A stretch of 64,000 nucleotides of DNA from Cichorium intybus (lineage: Eukaryota; Streptophyta; Magnoliopsida; Asterales; Asteraceae): contig CM042014.1 of assembly GCA_023525715.1 (NCBI GenBank), positions 20,686,063-20,750,062 of the forward strand, in the 5' to 3' direction. The notes under the pieces are model-generated. The model saw only the letters and a program-made list of their open reading frames with translations. It ran no database searches and was not told where the DNA came from. A program made the translations under genes and the position numbers. Positions within the stretch are counted from its first letter, which is position 1. Each line of letters starts with the position of its first letter. Positions 31,157 through 45,126 of this stretch are shown here, one piece after another.

Positions 31157-32553
31157 GAGGAATAAACTAATGGGAGATTAAGTGTCATTTTTTCAAAGTA
31201 ATATGGATTCTTAATAATTATGAAAGCTTAGGTTTAAAATGTCAACGGTCTCATTTTTAAGATACATTGTTGAAACACTTGACATATGCGTTGATTATAT
31301 ATGTGGTATTCTGGATTCATTACGTATTAACGTAGATATATATAAGTTAACTAATAACCAGTATCTATTCTATAAATCATTAATCTGTTAGTTATAAATC
31401 TAACCTGTTTCTTGATAATAATTAAGAAACCATGTTTGTCAAAATTAATATTTATAATATAATATTGACATTTGTTTTATTTTATAATAGTACTGCCATA
31501 ACATTTATTTATTTAAATTTTCATCTGGCGTGGTCGTGTATGGTTGCATGGTGGAAATGCACGTTGCGAGCACCACGAAATGAGGGGATTCTGGAGGTAT
31601 TTATTTATTTAGATATATATAAATTAGATTGTATTAAATGCCGGTGTAAATTAAAGACGAAAGTCACGTTCATGAAGCAATCTTTGTGAAAAAGTCTTTT
31701 ACTCGTTTACTTTAAAAGACAATATATATTTGTAAGGTTCCAATATTTTATAAATATTATTTCTATAAAACATTTCCACAATCTTTACTTTTGTAATTAG
31801 AAATCAGGTAGTAAAATATTGACGTCGTTGTAACAGTATTGAGGGTTTTAACTGTGATCCATATATATTATTTATTTACCTATTTAAAATTAAATAGCAA
31901 ATTTAATAATCAAACACTATATGTTTTTTATTAAATGGTATAAGATGCGTAGATGAATCTTAGATGGACAGATTTGAAGAGGTCGTTTTCATGCGTCAAT
32001 TTTTTGGTGAGGGTTTGGTTTTTGAGCAGTTGACTCTATTGAGATGAATCCATTTTTAATTTCTCTTTGTTCTATTTTTTTTAGTTTTGATAAATACATA
32101 ATAAGATCAATAGACATAAACCCAATTAAGTTTATTTTTTATAATGAATTTGAGTTGGATAAAGTATTGATGATACAGTTGCAAGGGGTATTGGATAAAG
32201 ATTTTATTAGATCAAGCTCATTGTCATGGGAGCACCAATACTTTTTTGAAGAAGAAAATTAGAGCGACGCATATGTATATTTGATATCAGGCATAATTTT
32301 TAATTTTTTATACCCCAACGAGTAACAAAACAATATACATATATACAGACTACAGTTCACGTCAATGTAGGGGCCGGATACCAACAAGGCTACAATGGGC
32401 TCCCATGATGGGCTTGGACAGAATACATACTTCATTAACATGATACATACCCAATACATTATACATTTAACTCATAGGCTAACAAATTTATTACTCTGAT
32501 CTGAAAAATACAATAGTGAAAAATAAATATTTCTCTATTTAGAATCGAAGAAC
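31157..32553. other. Upstream flank of the RING gene and AT-rich DNA, nothing recognised
   Basis: No convincing TATA box, repeat or coding block could be fixed here. Confidence 0.4.
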
Positions 32554-32922
32554 TTATTGTCTAACTTCAATGTGTTGATTATTTCTCAAAGATTGATCTA
32601 TGGTTGGGAATCGTCGACTGAAAGTGAGAGATGAAGGCGCTGATATGACGATTTTACGACGAGATACGATCACTGAGTTTTTGATTAGGCCATTTGGGTT
32701 AATGCCTAACAACTTTTTTGAACTTAACAAAACCTGGTATGTAAATCGTTTATCAACTAGTTCATCATCATGTTTGTAGACAATAACATTCTCTAGTCTA
32801 AAAGTATGGAAGAACACAAAGAGCATTTCACGACGGAGTTGGAAGTATCGAAAAGGGAGAAGCTTTACACAAAGTTCTCCAGAATGCAACATTTCCAGTA
32901 GCCTGTACGATGGGTGTTTCAC
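32554..32922 (-). CDS. Open reading frame, 122 aa, unknown
   Basis: The frame begins MKHPSYRLLEMLHSGELCVK and contains VIVYKHDDELVDKRFTYQVL and KNSVIVSRRKIVISAPSSLT. It is one of the longer frames in an AT-rich stretch, without low complexity, but I recognise no domain, splice context or promoter. It may be part of an old transposon or gene remnant. Low confidence that it is a gene. Confidence 0.2.
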   Translation of the reverse strand: MKHPSYRLLEMLHSGELCVKLLPFRYFQLRREMLFVFFHTFRLENVIVYKHDDELVDKRFTYQVLLSSKKLLGINPNGLIKNSVIVSRRKIVISAPSSLTFSRRFPTIDQSLRNNQHIEVRQ

Positions 32923-33384
32923 AAGTTGGAGGTGTCGAGGAGCCCTACTAAGGTTTGAAACATTTTGGGCTTAGACGATTATTGGAGGAGATCCATCCAA
33001 AATTTATGTTTTATAACATCACGATTAACAACTTTGACCTAGAAGAGGTTTCATTTGATTGCAACAAATGCATGTTACAACATTTCTAGTGTTAAAAAAG
33101 GTTATGTAAAGCATCAATCCTCGTTATTCCCAATACATACGACTTCACAATTTCATGGCACATCGAGTATAGGTATGTGTTTGGGCTGTTCACTTACGCA
33201 GAGGGACAATGTGTCATCTATGCATCACGATAGTTGGAAGTGCAAGATGCATATTAACCGAAACATAATTTGTAGTTAAGAGTTTTTGTTTTTACACTTA
33301 AAATGTGGAGGCATCATTTTATGGTGTGAAGCGCAAGTTATTTACCGACCATAAAAGTTTGTAGTATTTTTCAACAAGAAGGAG

Positions 33385-33591
33385 TTGAGACAGGACCGCT
33401 TGATGGAACTGTTAAAGGACCATGTTTGTGAAATCCTTTACCATCCAACTAAAACCAATGTTGTAGAATATGTTTTAAGCATGAAGGGAATATTAGATCA
33501 AAAAAGGGTTAGATCATTACAGATCAAGGTAGTTTCAATCGTGGTAAAGAAAATCAAGGAATCTCGAGCAATATTTAATGGAAGAAAATAA
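33385..33591 (+). pseudogene. Ty3/Gypsy RNase H relic
   Basis: The plus strand reads LMELLKDHVCEILYHPTKTN then VVEYVLSMKGILDQ. CEILYHPxKxNVVxxxLS is the hallmark end of Gypsy RNase H (normally DYDCEILYHPGKANVVADALSR). The Ala-Asp-Ala of the family has become EYV. Surrounding DNA (32930-33760) is probably more of the same decayed element, but I cannot align it. Confidence 0.7.
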
Positions 33592-33770
33592 GAAGGCATA
33601 AAATATTAACAAATCAATTATATTTGAGGAAGATAGTCATGAGCTAAAAACATTTTGGAGTTGGATATTAGTTACCAATATTTGGTGAGGTACGACATCT
33701 TTGGTTCTCAAACCACGTTATTTGTGGGTGGTGGTGAAACCTGATATGACTCTTGCAGATCATATTAATA

Positions 33771-34755
33771 TTATAATGATATTTTCTTATAAAAACTATT
33801 AATTTCGTAATGACTTATAATATTGGAGAGTGTACTACATGTCTATGACTTATCATGGTTGTTACACATCAATAGTCATTACAATTATATTTTCTCATAA
33901 AAACTATTCATTTCGTAATGTTATGATAAGTCTAGATATTTTAATGATATTATCATGTTAGTTATTGTAATTTATTTTAATTTAACATTAATAGTTAGTT
34001 GTTTTAATATTGACAATAAAAGTATTATTTTAATTTTATTGTATATGTAATGTGTAAAATTAATTGATCATAAATTAATATTCTTGGGCTATATGTTTGG
34101 GTCACATTTGATTTCTTAGATGTTTACCCAAACAGAATATAGTTTTATCAATAAATATATTATTATTTTGTATTTAAACCAATTATTTCTTTCTAAAACT
34201 TTTGTATATAGTCGTTTTTAAATAATAATTCATAAATGTTTTGTTATAAAAACATTTATTTGTCTATTTAATTACTTCAATTCAAAAGCTTTTTTAGCAT
34301 ATGATATTTAATTCATCAATTGAAATGTTTTTAGTTAGATTCAATGTAAAAATTCCATATTTTAAATTTAATAATTTTCGTATTAACCTTCAACAACCAA
34401 TTTAGCTGAAGTTGAAAAAACATATGACCATGATTTTTTATCTTTGTTTGTATATTACTTGTAATGCTTTGATCCATTTAAACCATTGATAATGTTTTGA
34501 ATGGTTTACAATTGTCGTTGCATTGATAATGCTTTAAACAATTTATGTCACTTTTGAATACATAAACAATTTTTGAATTGTGGAATACATAACCAACTTG
34601 TTACATTTGCAATTTTTTTTTTACATCTTGACCATGATATACTTTGTTTAGTCATGATGCAACTGGTAGCAATTGTATTAACATATCATTACCATTAAAT
34701 TGGAGTGTTATGCAACTGTATTAACATGTCGTTACCATTAAATTGGAGTGTTATG
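33771..34755. repeat. Short local duplications in AT-rich DNA
   Basis: A ~50-bp block with ATTTTCTTATAAAAACTATT occurs at about 33780 and, slightly changed, at about 33888. A ~51-bp unit (TATTAACATATCATTACC ... GGAGTGTTATG) is repeated in tandem at about 34675 and 34721. No other feature seen. Confidence 0.55.
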
Positions 34756-34759
34756 TTAA

Positions 34760-36100
34760 TGATGCCAAACATGGGGACGAAGAATAATTTGGGAAAGTAT
34801 GTTTAACTTCATAACTAATACAAAAAGAACACATGTTAGAATATATTGTAGCATTATCTAGGTAACTCTTGAGGCTCAGTGTCAGAAAAATGTGTATAAA
34901 ATCTTTGTATCGGATTATGGGGACACAACATACCAATTCTAATGCTTAATTATCATCCTTGTTACCGGCACTTGAATTATGAAGTTGACGTGGAAAATTT
35001 TCATTGATGTAATAAAATACTTTTGTAGGTGATATTAAATGTGAGACTGTGTTAGGTACTTCTAGGAACTGGCTTTACCTTGTTGACTTTGCATCTTTTA
35101 AATAGCATACATACAGGACGATCCCTCTAATTTTTTTTCCTTTACTGCTTCTTCTAACACCAAGTTTCTCCCAGGTCTTTCTACTTTGATTTATCTCTCC
35201 ATCATGTTTCACTTTAAAGGAGCTCAAAGGAAATAAATATAGGAAATAAGGAAGTATGAAGGGAACAAAAGAAGTTTCATGTAGCTTTATGTGTTGGAAG
35301 AATAACAAAACAAAAGGATGTGTGTTAATTTGATTAATGGTTGGAAAAATGGTTGAAAACACATTTCAGTTAACAAAATCTAAATTACTAATATATTGTT
35401 ATTAATAGACTAAAAATCATGTTCATATGAAAACTTATAGAATTGTCTCTTAAAACAATTAAAAATGTTAGAATCTACAACATGCAAGAAAAACACATTC
35501 AAAATTATTAAACACGAAAACGCAAAACAAATACAGTACATAGAAACTCGCAGGGGTTTAAACAAAAATGTAGGTTGGTGCAAATTGGCTTGCCATGTGG
35601 AGTGATAATCGGGAAATGGAGGCAAAATTAATTATTTGCCATATCTAGAAATTTTTTGACATATTTTAAGTATAATCACAAATACACCATATTTTGGCTC
35701 TCCTAATAATTTGAACAATCCTAATATGAATAGGGTTTTTCTTTTTGTTCTTATGACTAAGACATTAAGTGGTTTCTTTTGGATTATCTTGAAAGCTTAT
35801 TTATGATGCCAAAACATAGGGTCAAATAAAGTTCAAGGAAAGTAACCTACATGATCCATCAGTTATCCCTGATTTGATGAACAATTTCACCCCCATCTTC
35901 TAACAACTATTAGACCTGGAACAAAATCCTAAACGAATATTCGAATTTGGAAACATGATCTCAAACAACAAATCTAACATGGCAAAAACTGAATATGGAA
36001 TGGAAATTCATCTTCTTCTATGTTATTCATCTAGAAATGACTTTTTTGGTTCATAAAATATTAAGAGTGACATAGATGTCACATGAATGTGTAGTTGAGT
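34760..36100. other. Intergenic DNA, nothing recognised
   Basis: Short frames here (34751-34936, 35075-35362, 35410-35625) show no domain and no splice signals. Confidence 0.4.
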
Positions 36101-36414
36101 TATGTTTGACAGACTATTTGAAACGCTAGTTGCTAGCTGTTAGCTGATAAAAAAAATGATGTTTGGAACTAGCTGAAAGCTAGCTACGAGATTAATATGA
36201 GATACAATGGTACGTAGAAAAACGAGTTTTTTATAACTAATTAAGGGTATATTGATAGAATTCTATGTATAGAAAAATAGCATAAGCTCCTGGAAACGCT
36301 AGTCGAAATAACTTTTAAAAAGGTTAAGCTACTATTTGGCTTGCCAAACATGACAAGCTAAAAAAACTCGAAAAATAAGCTACCTTACAAGTTAGTTATG
36401 ATGCGTCAAACATA
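36101..36414. mobile_element. MITE-like element, ~314 bp
   Basis: TATGTTTGAC (36101-36110) is inverted as GTCAAACATA (36405-36414). The interior has many AGCTAG/CTAGCT motifs and the TTGGCTTGCCAAAC palindrome near 36338, common in plant hAT MITEs. No clear target duplication. Confidence 0.45.
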
Positions 36415-37131
36415 TCATTAAGAGTGAAACTAGCAAAATGGGTTATAAGATGTCACGTTGATAGATATTAAACATAATGTCCAACTGATTAGATCTTATA
36501 GATTGAAATGTTTAACGACATTATTACTTAATTTTTCAAAGATGAAATAATTGGTTACGATGATTGACATTAACCTTGAAAATCCCAATAGGATTTTAAG
36601 AGAGCGGGTGAACTCTCAAGAATGGGTCAGTTGGTCCTTTAAAGTACGCATATCCATCCAAAAGGCAAGGACAACGAGTCATTTGACCATTTTCTTCCAT
36701 AGTTCAATAGTTATTTTTTAACCGCATAATGGAAAATAGTGACTTTCTTGGTTTAACCACTTCAAATATTGTATCTTTCCGAAACTTACAAATCGCCCAA
36801 AAAATTGCAATACACTTTTTTTGGTTAGCGGTATTCTGAATTTGACTCTCCCATGCAATACATTCTGAGTAATTCGAGTGCATTGTAGTGAAAATCCACC
36901 TCGCCAAGCGATACCAAATGCAAATGGAAAATAACAAATACACACTTGAAAATTTTGTGATCAACCGTTTCTATAGTTGCGTCACATGACAGACATAAGA
37001 GCATAGTTAATAGTTATTTATTCAATATATCGTTTATCAATTATTAATCAATAATTAATTAACTTTAATATATTATATATCGAATAAACATTGTATTTCT
37101 AGAGAATAGGGATTGGATCCTTTTAATTTTG

Positions 37132-37555
37132 AACTTAAGACTAATTACGAGTCTCGTAATAAGACAATTAGCTATTATAAAACATGTTGCAAGTGATTAG
37201 ATTTGGTTATATTTATGCTGTTTGAAGTTATGGTAATTAAATAAATAGTAGGTTAGATTTTTTTTGTTATCGAAAATAATAATAACTAAAAGAGAAAATA
37301 ATAAAAATAGTCAAAGAAAATGGAGACTTCTTTAAATTAATCAGGTGTTTGATATTGGGTGTTCACTGCGAAATCAAAGTTGATGTAGAGATTGAATCGT
37401 TTCTTATTTTGACCTTGAAACTAAACATGAGTCTCGTAATAAGACAATTAGCTATAACGAAACATGTTGCAGGATATAATATTTGAATATATTTATGTTG
37501 TTTGAAGTTATGGCAATTAAATAACTAGTGGTTTGAAAATTTTTTGTTAATAAAA
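37132..37555. repeat. Pair of ~145-bp direct repeats
   Basis: GAGTCTCGTAATAAGACAAT followed by TAGCTAT and ACATGTTGCA occurs at about 37149 and 37430, and both copies continue through TTTGAAGTTATGG(T/C)AATTAAATAA. About 135 bp separate them. Could be remnant terminal repeats of an unidentified element. Confidence 0.55.
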
Positions 37556-37576
37556 CGATAAGGTTAAACAATAATT

Positions 37577-38290
37577 TTTTGGAGAAGGGGACCGAGGGGA
37601 GGGCCAGAGGTGATCCAATTTTCGGGTTCAGTGGAGTTTTTCGTCAACCTTTCTCTAATGCAAAATCCAGATGGGTGGGTGTGGGACGTGGGAGATGTTG
37701 AAGATTTTTCTGTTGAAGAAACCAAGTTGGTCATTGATGATGCTAGTCTTTCCCATACGACAATGCAAACGTTGTGGAATAATTTGGTCCCGATAAAAGT
37801 TAACATCTTTCGTTAGAGGCTGTTGTTAAACCGCTTCCCAACAGAAGATAATATTATTGCTCTGGGATTGACGTGCCGTATTCTCTTTGTCCAATGTGTA
37901 GTGAGTGCTTAGAAGAGGTCAATCACGTGTTTAAGCATTGCTTTGTTTCAAATGATGTCTTGTCTAAAGTTGCCCAATACCGGTGATGTCAATTTGGGTT
38001 CTTGTTTGTTGGTCTTGGATTTTGAAGATTTGATTGCTTCTTTTCGTATGTCATCTACTCACATGATGGCGTTGGATGTGATCTTAACTACGGTTTGGTA
38101 GGCTATTTAAATGTTTCAAAATAAGTGTGTTTTTGAAATGCTAGACATAAAAATGATAGACTCATTAATGACATTGTTATGTGTTCTTTTTGTTGGGTTG
38201 TTGGAAACATAAGCTCAATATTGATTGGAATTGTTGGTTTATGAATCATATTTTAAATACTTTGAGGTAATTTCCATTTTTGGCCTAGCT
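37577..38290 (+). pseudogene. LINE (L1-type) relic: zf-RVT C-terminal region
   Basis: The plus strand reads WVWDVGDVEDFSVEETKLVI then WNNLVPIKVNIFR, a stop where Trp is expected, and RLLLNRFPTEDNII. With frame changes it continues CPMCSECLEEVNHVFKHC and later near 38231 NIDWNCWFMNH. This order (D.W.W..., KVNIFxWR, RLPT, CxxCxxxxExxxHxxxxC) is the zf-RVT tail found after reverse transcriptase in plant LINEs. The reverse transcriptase part is absent, as in 5'-truncated LINE copies. Confidence 0.78.
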
Positions 38291-40151
<1,861 letters not shown>

Positions 40152-40750
40152 ATTTAAAATTTCTTGTAAAGATATAAAAGCAGTATTTAAAATTTGTAAG
40201 GACGTCAATGAAATTCTGTCATTTATAAATTATATTTTCGATTAGATAATCATAATGGCTATACTTGACCTCAAATTTCTTATAACAAATTGGTTAATTG
40301 GTTTCTAAAATAGTTAATAATTATAATCATTCTACCCGAACCTTATTAATAAATTATGTATGAGTTAATGTTATAATATTCAAGACATTCAAACATCCTT
40401 AAATTTTTATGGCCTTTGATTGGTACTCCAAAAAGATTATGTGTATGAGTAATTAGTAAAAACAAACAATAGACATAGGAAGAAAGAAAAAGAAAACAAC
40501 GACAACGACAATACATTATATTTAAAATTGTATGGGATGTCAAAGATATAAAGTTTCATAAGTTTATATATGTTTAATTAAATGAAAATGACATTTTGGC
40601 CTTATATCACATGTCATTATTAACTAAGAGGAATCACGATATTAGTAAGTTTAAGTTGTGTTTAGCGGACTCGCTGGAAATCAAGCTTTTAACTAATAAG
40701 TTAGTTTATTAGATTATATTCGATGGTAATTTTTTAATATTTGAAATATC

Positions 40751-41008
40751 AGAGAATTGGGAGTTCCTATCGTAATGCATGACTACCTAACAGGGGGTTC
40801 ACTGCAAATACTAGCTTGGCTCATTATTGCCGAGATAATGGCCTACTTCTTCACATCCACCGCGCAATGCATGCAGTTATTGATAGACAGAAGAATCATG
40901 GTATACACTTTCGTGTACTAGCTAAAGCATTACGTATGTCTGGTGGAGATCATATTCATTCCGGTACCGTAATAGGTAAACTTGAAGGGGAAAGAGAAAT
41001 CACTTTGA
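40751..41008 (+). pseudogene. rbcL: Chloroplast rbcL fragment in the nucleus (NUPT)
   Basis: The segment encodes the middle of the RuBisCO large subunit: ELGVPIVMHDYLTGG, then AHYCRDNGLLLHIHRAMHAV, IDRQKNHGIHFRVLAKALRM and SGGDHIHSGTVIGKLEGERE. A one-base loss in the GGGGG run near 40791-40798 shifts the frame. The changes M-to-I after NHG, L-to-M before SGG and V-to-I before GKLEGE are unlike functional rbcL. Homology starts at AGAGAATTGG (40751) and stops at ATCACTTTGAA (~41008). The piece covers about 86 codons of ~475 and is surrounded by nuclear AT-rich DNA, so it is a plastid insertion and not expressed. Confidence 0.93.
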
Positions 41009-41727
41009 ATATTTGAAAGGTTTTTTTTACCATTTGACTTTTGAGCTTTTTTAATAAGTCATTCCAACCATTTAGTATTATCTAACATTTTAATCATATT
41101 ATTTATTTTGCATATATTGGTTATCCAGATTTAATAAAATTTCATTTTAAACCCTACTCTTATTGAGATATTAAATATTCATTATTTTTATTAGTTAATC
41201 TATTTAATTAAATATACAAAATAAAATGAATGTATTTAAAAAAAATATATAATATTAATTTAATTATCAAAACTTCAAAATGTACATATATCAAATATTA
41301 TAAAACTTTGTCAAGTAATGTTTTATTCTAAAAATATGGCATCATATAATTGGAAAAAGATGTTAGATTATATAAGGGAGATTTATCAAACATTTAGTAT
41401 AAAAAATATATAAAAAGTTTTTGAAAAAAAAGTCAACCATTGGAGAAAGGTTGTGAATCTTTTTATTAATTAAAGATTAGTGAAAGTTGATTAGGCAAAA
41501 GTAAAAAATTTTGAAAATGTTAACCAATAGATGCCCTTAATAATATATCTCGATTAACTTTTTTTTTCGAAAGATAGCTTTTTAGTTACTTAGTGGTGTC
41601 ACCAAATACTACATCGCAATAAGCTTAATAATTTAGTTTATGCACCTAAACACAACCTTAGTATCTGAGAGATGTGTCCATGCAAGTGTATCAATCCCAA
41701 CTGTTAAAGAAGATTATACATATATTA

Positions 41728-41950
41728 AAGGGTTAAGGTTAAATTTGGTCACTTAACTTTTTGATTTGTGCATATTTGATCACTTAACTTTGTTTAAGTT
41801 CTACAATGTCACCTAACTTTTTATTTTGTCCCGAAATGGTCTCTTTAACTTGTTAATTGTTATAGCCGTTTACAGTGACCATTTCGAGAATAAATAAAAA
41901 GTTAAGTGACCTATTATAACTTGAACAATTTTGATTCAATAATTGATCAT
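41728..41950. mobile_element. Palindromic MITE-like element
   Basis: GGTCACTTAACTTTTT (41747-41762) is inverted as AAAAAGTTAAGTGACC (41896-41911), and CACTTAACTTT/CACCTAACTTT recurs between them. GTTAAGTGACC is a common terminal motif of plant MULE- or hAT-like MITEs. Ends are approximate. Confidence 0.55.
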
Positions 41951-42405
41951 ATTAACGGATATTTTTGTTTCGATAAGGATTATTAATTATTCAGTATGTG
42001 ACGTTCTTCGTTTTTATAGACGGCAATATTTAATAAGAATAAATAAATAATGGTAAATGCCTTTGAAAGAAAAAGACATACATATTGATGTTTTTTTCTT
42101 GACCACGGTAATTTGGACAAAATATGATTATGACTATAAAATAAAACTTTCAACCGGCCGAATGTACACATTGAGAAATATTCCACTCATGGGTTTGTAG
42201 TCATGGATGGATCTACATGTATATTAATGGGGCAGGCTACCCAGTCACATATAGTTTATTCATGGAATTGGTTAGCTTCTAATGTTAATAATTTGGAGGA
42301 TGAAAGTTTAGGCGTTCGTGGGTTAAATGATTATTTTATAATTATTCTCGTGTATGCTATTATAATGCAAAGAAAGGTATATAACAAAATGAATGCGTCA
42401 AAGTG

Positions 42406-42533
42406 AAATTTAATATTTCATTTTAAATAGTTAATTCGTATGCCTTATGTTATTTCGATGAAAAATTATGAAATTTAATATTTAATTCTAAATAGCTAAT
42501 TCGTATGTCTTATGTTATTTTGATAAAAATTAA
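42406..42533. repeat. Tandem duplication of a ~64-bp unit
   Basis: GAAATTTAATATTTxATTxTAAATAG followed by TAATTCGTATG(C/T)CTTATGTT occurs twice head to tail. Confidence 0.7.
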
Positions 42534-43119
42534 GGATCTATCACTATTTGTAATTCACTCGATTTTGATTTATATTAATAGTTTTTCATTATTGATGTAT
42601 TTTAGAGATCAAGTATACTCATATAAAAAACAAAAAATTTACGACAAGTCATGAAGTCAAGATAAATCGTTTAATATATAGACTTAAAACGTAAGAATAA
42701 ATATATTAGATGATAATTTCATAAAATTATAAACTATACAGTTTAATTTAATCATACAAAGTCATCAACCTTTTTTATATGACAATTATTGCCAAAAAGT
42801 CAGTATAATAAAAAAAAACTCTTAAGAATGCGAAATATGATCAACACATATTTAGTTATTTACTTCATCCACTCACAATCATTCACATTTTGAGGTTTGA
42901 CATTATCAGTACAAATAGTTTAGCTTTATTTATTACAAAATATAATATATATATGGATAATTTTAGTACAATAAACAATTAGTTAATTTTAATTGAAAAA
43001 GGTTATCTACAATTGCATATAAAATATGCGGTTATTCTGATTCATATAAAACGAAAATGTAAATCTCGTTTTTATATTTAACGGAGTCACCTAATATTAG
43101 CTGTGAGCATAGGCGGGTA

Positions 43120-43215
43120 ATTTAGTTGAAACCGGAACCGGCGATTCCTGTAAAGTTGGAATCGGAACCGGTCTAAGCGGTTCTTAAATTTTGGGAACCA
43201 GAATGAGACAGGATA
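43120..43215. mobile_element. Possible hAT end with GGAACCGG subterminal repeats
   Basis: GAAACCGGAACCGGCGATTC and GGAATCGGAACCGGTCTAAG, with an inverted copy (GCGGTTC), cluster here, as in Ac/hAT subterminal regions. No terminus or duplication could be fixed. Confidence 0.3.
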
Positions 43216-43491
43216 CCCTGGTATGTCATTTTATTAGTTTCGGCGTTACAAAAAAGAAATAATATATATAGAAACAAAAGCTAACTACTATAACTAGTTC
43301 ATTACGATACAAGTTACAAAATACAAAGTAATGTAGTTCAATAATAGTTATAAAAAGTTACACATGATAAACTACATATAGTTCGTTACAATATAAGTTA
43401 TAAACGACAAATGATAGATTGATTTTGATTTGTAAATGTAAGAAAGATTAAGATCGTATAACAAATATTATCTTATGCTCACGTAATCTAA

Positions 43492-43704
<213 letters not shown>

Positions 43705-44172
43705 AGGCTAATATGTCATGTTACTAGACCTGGTCACCTGACAATGAAGCGGGTTTAGAACGGATCAGTCTTGATCCAAATTATTTTTAACCAATTTCAA
43801 TATATGATCTAAACCCGCTTTGTAACATGAAAGTTTTAAATAATCGAACTCGTATCCTTATCCGCCGAATCAACGGATATTCGATCCATTTACAATATTT
43901 AGATTACACAAATATTAATTATTCTACAAAGTATTATCCATATAATATATTAATATAACATGAATAACATTTTACTTAATACTTAATAATATTTTTTAAA
44001 TAACATAAATGTTTACTATAGGAAATATAGACGAGACAATGTAGCCATCAAGATGCATCTTCAAAAATTCAAGAATCCTATTGGCCAAATCACTTAGAAC
44101 TTGTACGGAAGTAGACATATACAAATAAATATTAAGTAACTTCAAGTAAAAAAAATTAAGTAAATTGAAGAG

Positions 44173-44985
44173 TTAAAGTAACATAGTTTTTGGTTTCCTT
44201 GAGGGTAGTCGATCTTGTGTAGTCACTAAAGCATCTACAGTTTTCAAAGACCAACGATATTCACCAATTATTCTTACTCCATTACTAAATGTTGCCTCGG
44301 ATGCAACACTAGTTGCTAGAACATCTAATATGTCTCGTGCAATCTTAGCTAGAGTAGGATGTTTGACACTATTAGCTTTCCACCAATCTATGATATTAAA
44401 AGACTCATTTCTTGGAAATTAAGGTTTTTATAAATAAGGGTCTAATTCAATTTTGCTTGTAGCAACTACATTAAAATTTCTTCTTCTCATACCAATAATC
44501 AAATCCACATAACTCATCATTGGAAAAAATATACCTCATTTGAGGAACCACAAAATTATCGGCATAATTCTGCCTTATAGTGAGATAAAGACCCATCATA
44601 CTCATTGAAGAGCTAAAACAAAGCACTTCGAACAATTTCAATATATGATGTGGCAAGAGAACATGGATCTTATTATAGTAGTACTGGACCAAACTCATTT
44701 TGTAGCTTGGATCAAATACGACATCAATCGATATGACCAAGCAACATTCATACTAATATTTGCCAAACTTTAACTTCATCAGGTTAGCCATCTTACATAA
44801 AAAACATACTCACTAGTTTCCCACTTCATCATTTACAACATAATATTGCCTACTATCAGAAAAGAACACATTTGAAGTAGGATAAGAAGAACCAGAAAAA
44901 CAAATTGTAGCTTTATAAAAAGTGCTCTAAGCAAATCATGTATGACTTTGACAACTTCCCACTCGATTGTAGGAAGAAAATGATT
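44173..44985 (-). pseudogene. hAT (Ac/Tam3) transposase pseudogene, C-terminal half
   Basis: The minus strand shows, in order, EWEVVKVIHDLL, FYKATICFSGSSYPTSNVFF, MANLMKLKFGKY, a TAG where Trp is usual, VISIDVVFDPSYKMSLVQYY, then SKIELDPYL and ESFNIIDWWKANSVKHPTLA. It closes with RDILDVLATSVASEATFSNG and ends near QDRLPSRKPKTMLL at 44173. This is the conserved hAT core (DPRYKM) and dimerisation domain (DILxWWK...TVASExAFS). Several stops and at least three frame changes break it. The N-terminal BED finger is not seen. A Gypsy element inserted just upstream. Confidence 0.85.
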
Positions 44986-45126
44986 GCACGGGAAAATGAT
45001 CGCAGTAAGAACACGATGTCACAATTGCACCGAGAAAGCCTCGTCGATTGCAGAGAGTTCTTTGGTTTGTCAATTGATTACTTGATTGTTTATAAATGGC
45101 ATCTTGAATTCGTGATTCTTGGTAAG

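Noticed and set aside
43725..43760. TAGACCTGGTCACC as the left terminus of the hAT pseudogene element
   Set aside because: No matching inverted end or 8-bp duplication was found on the other side.
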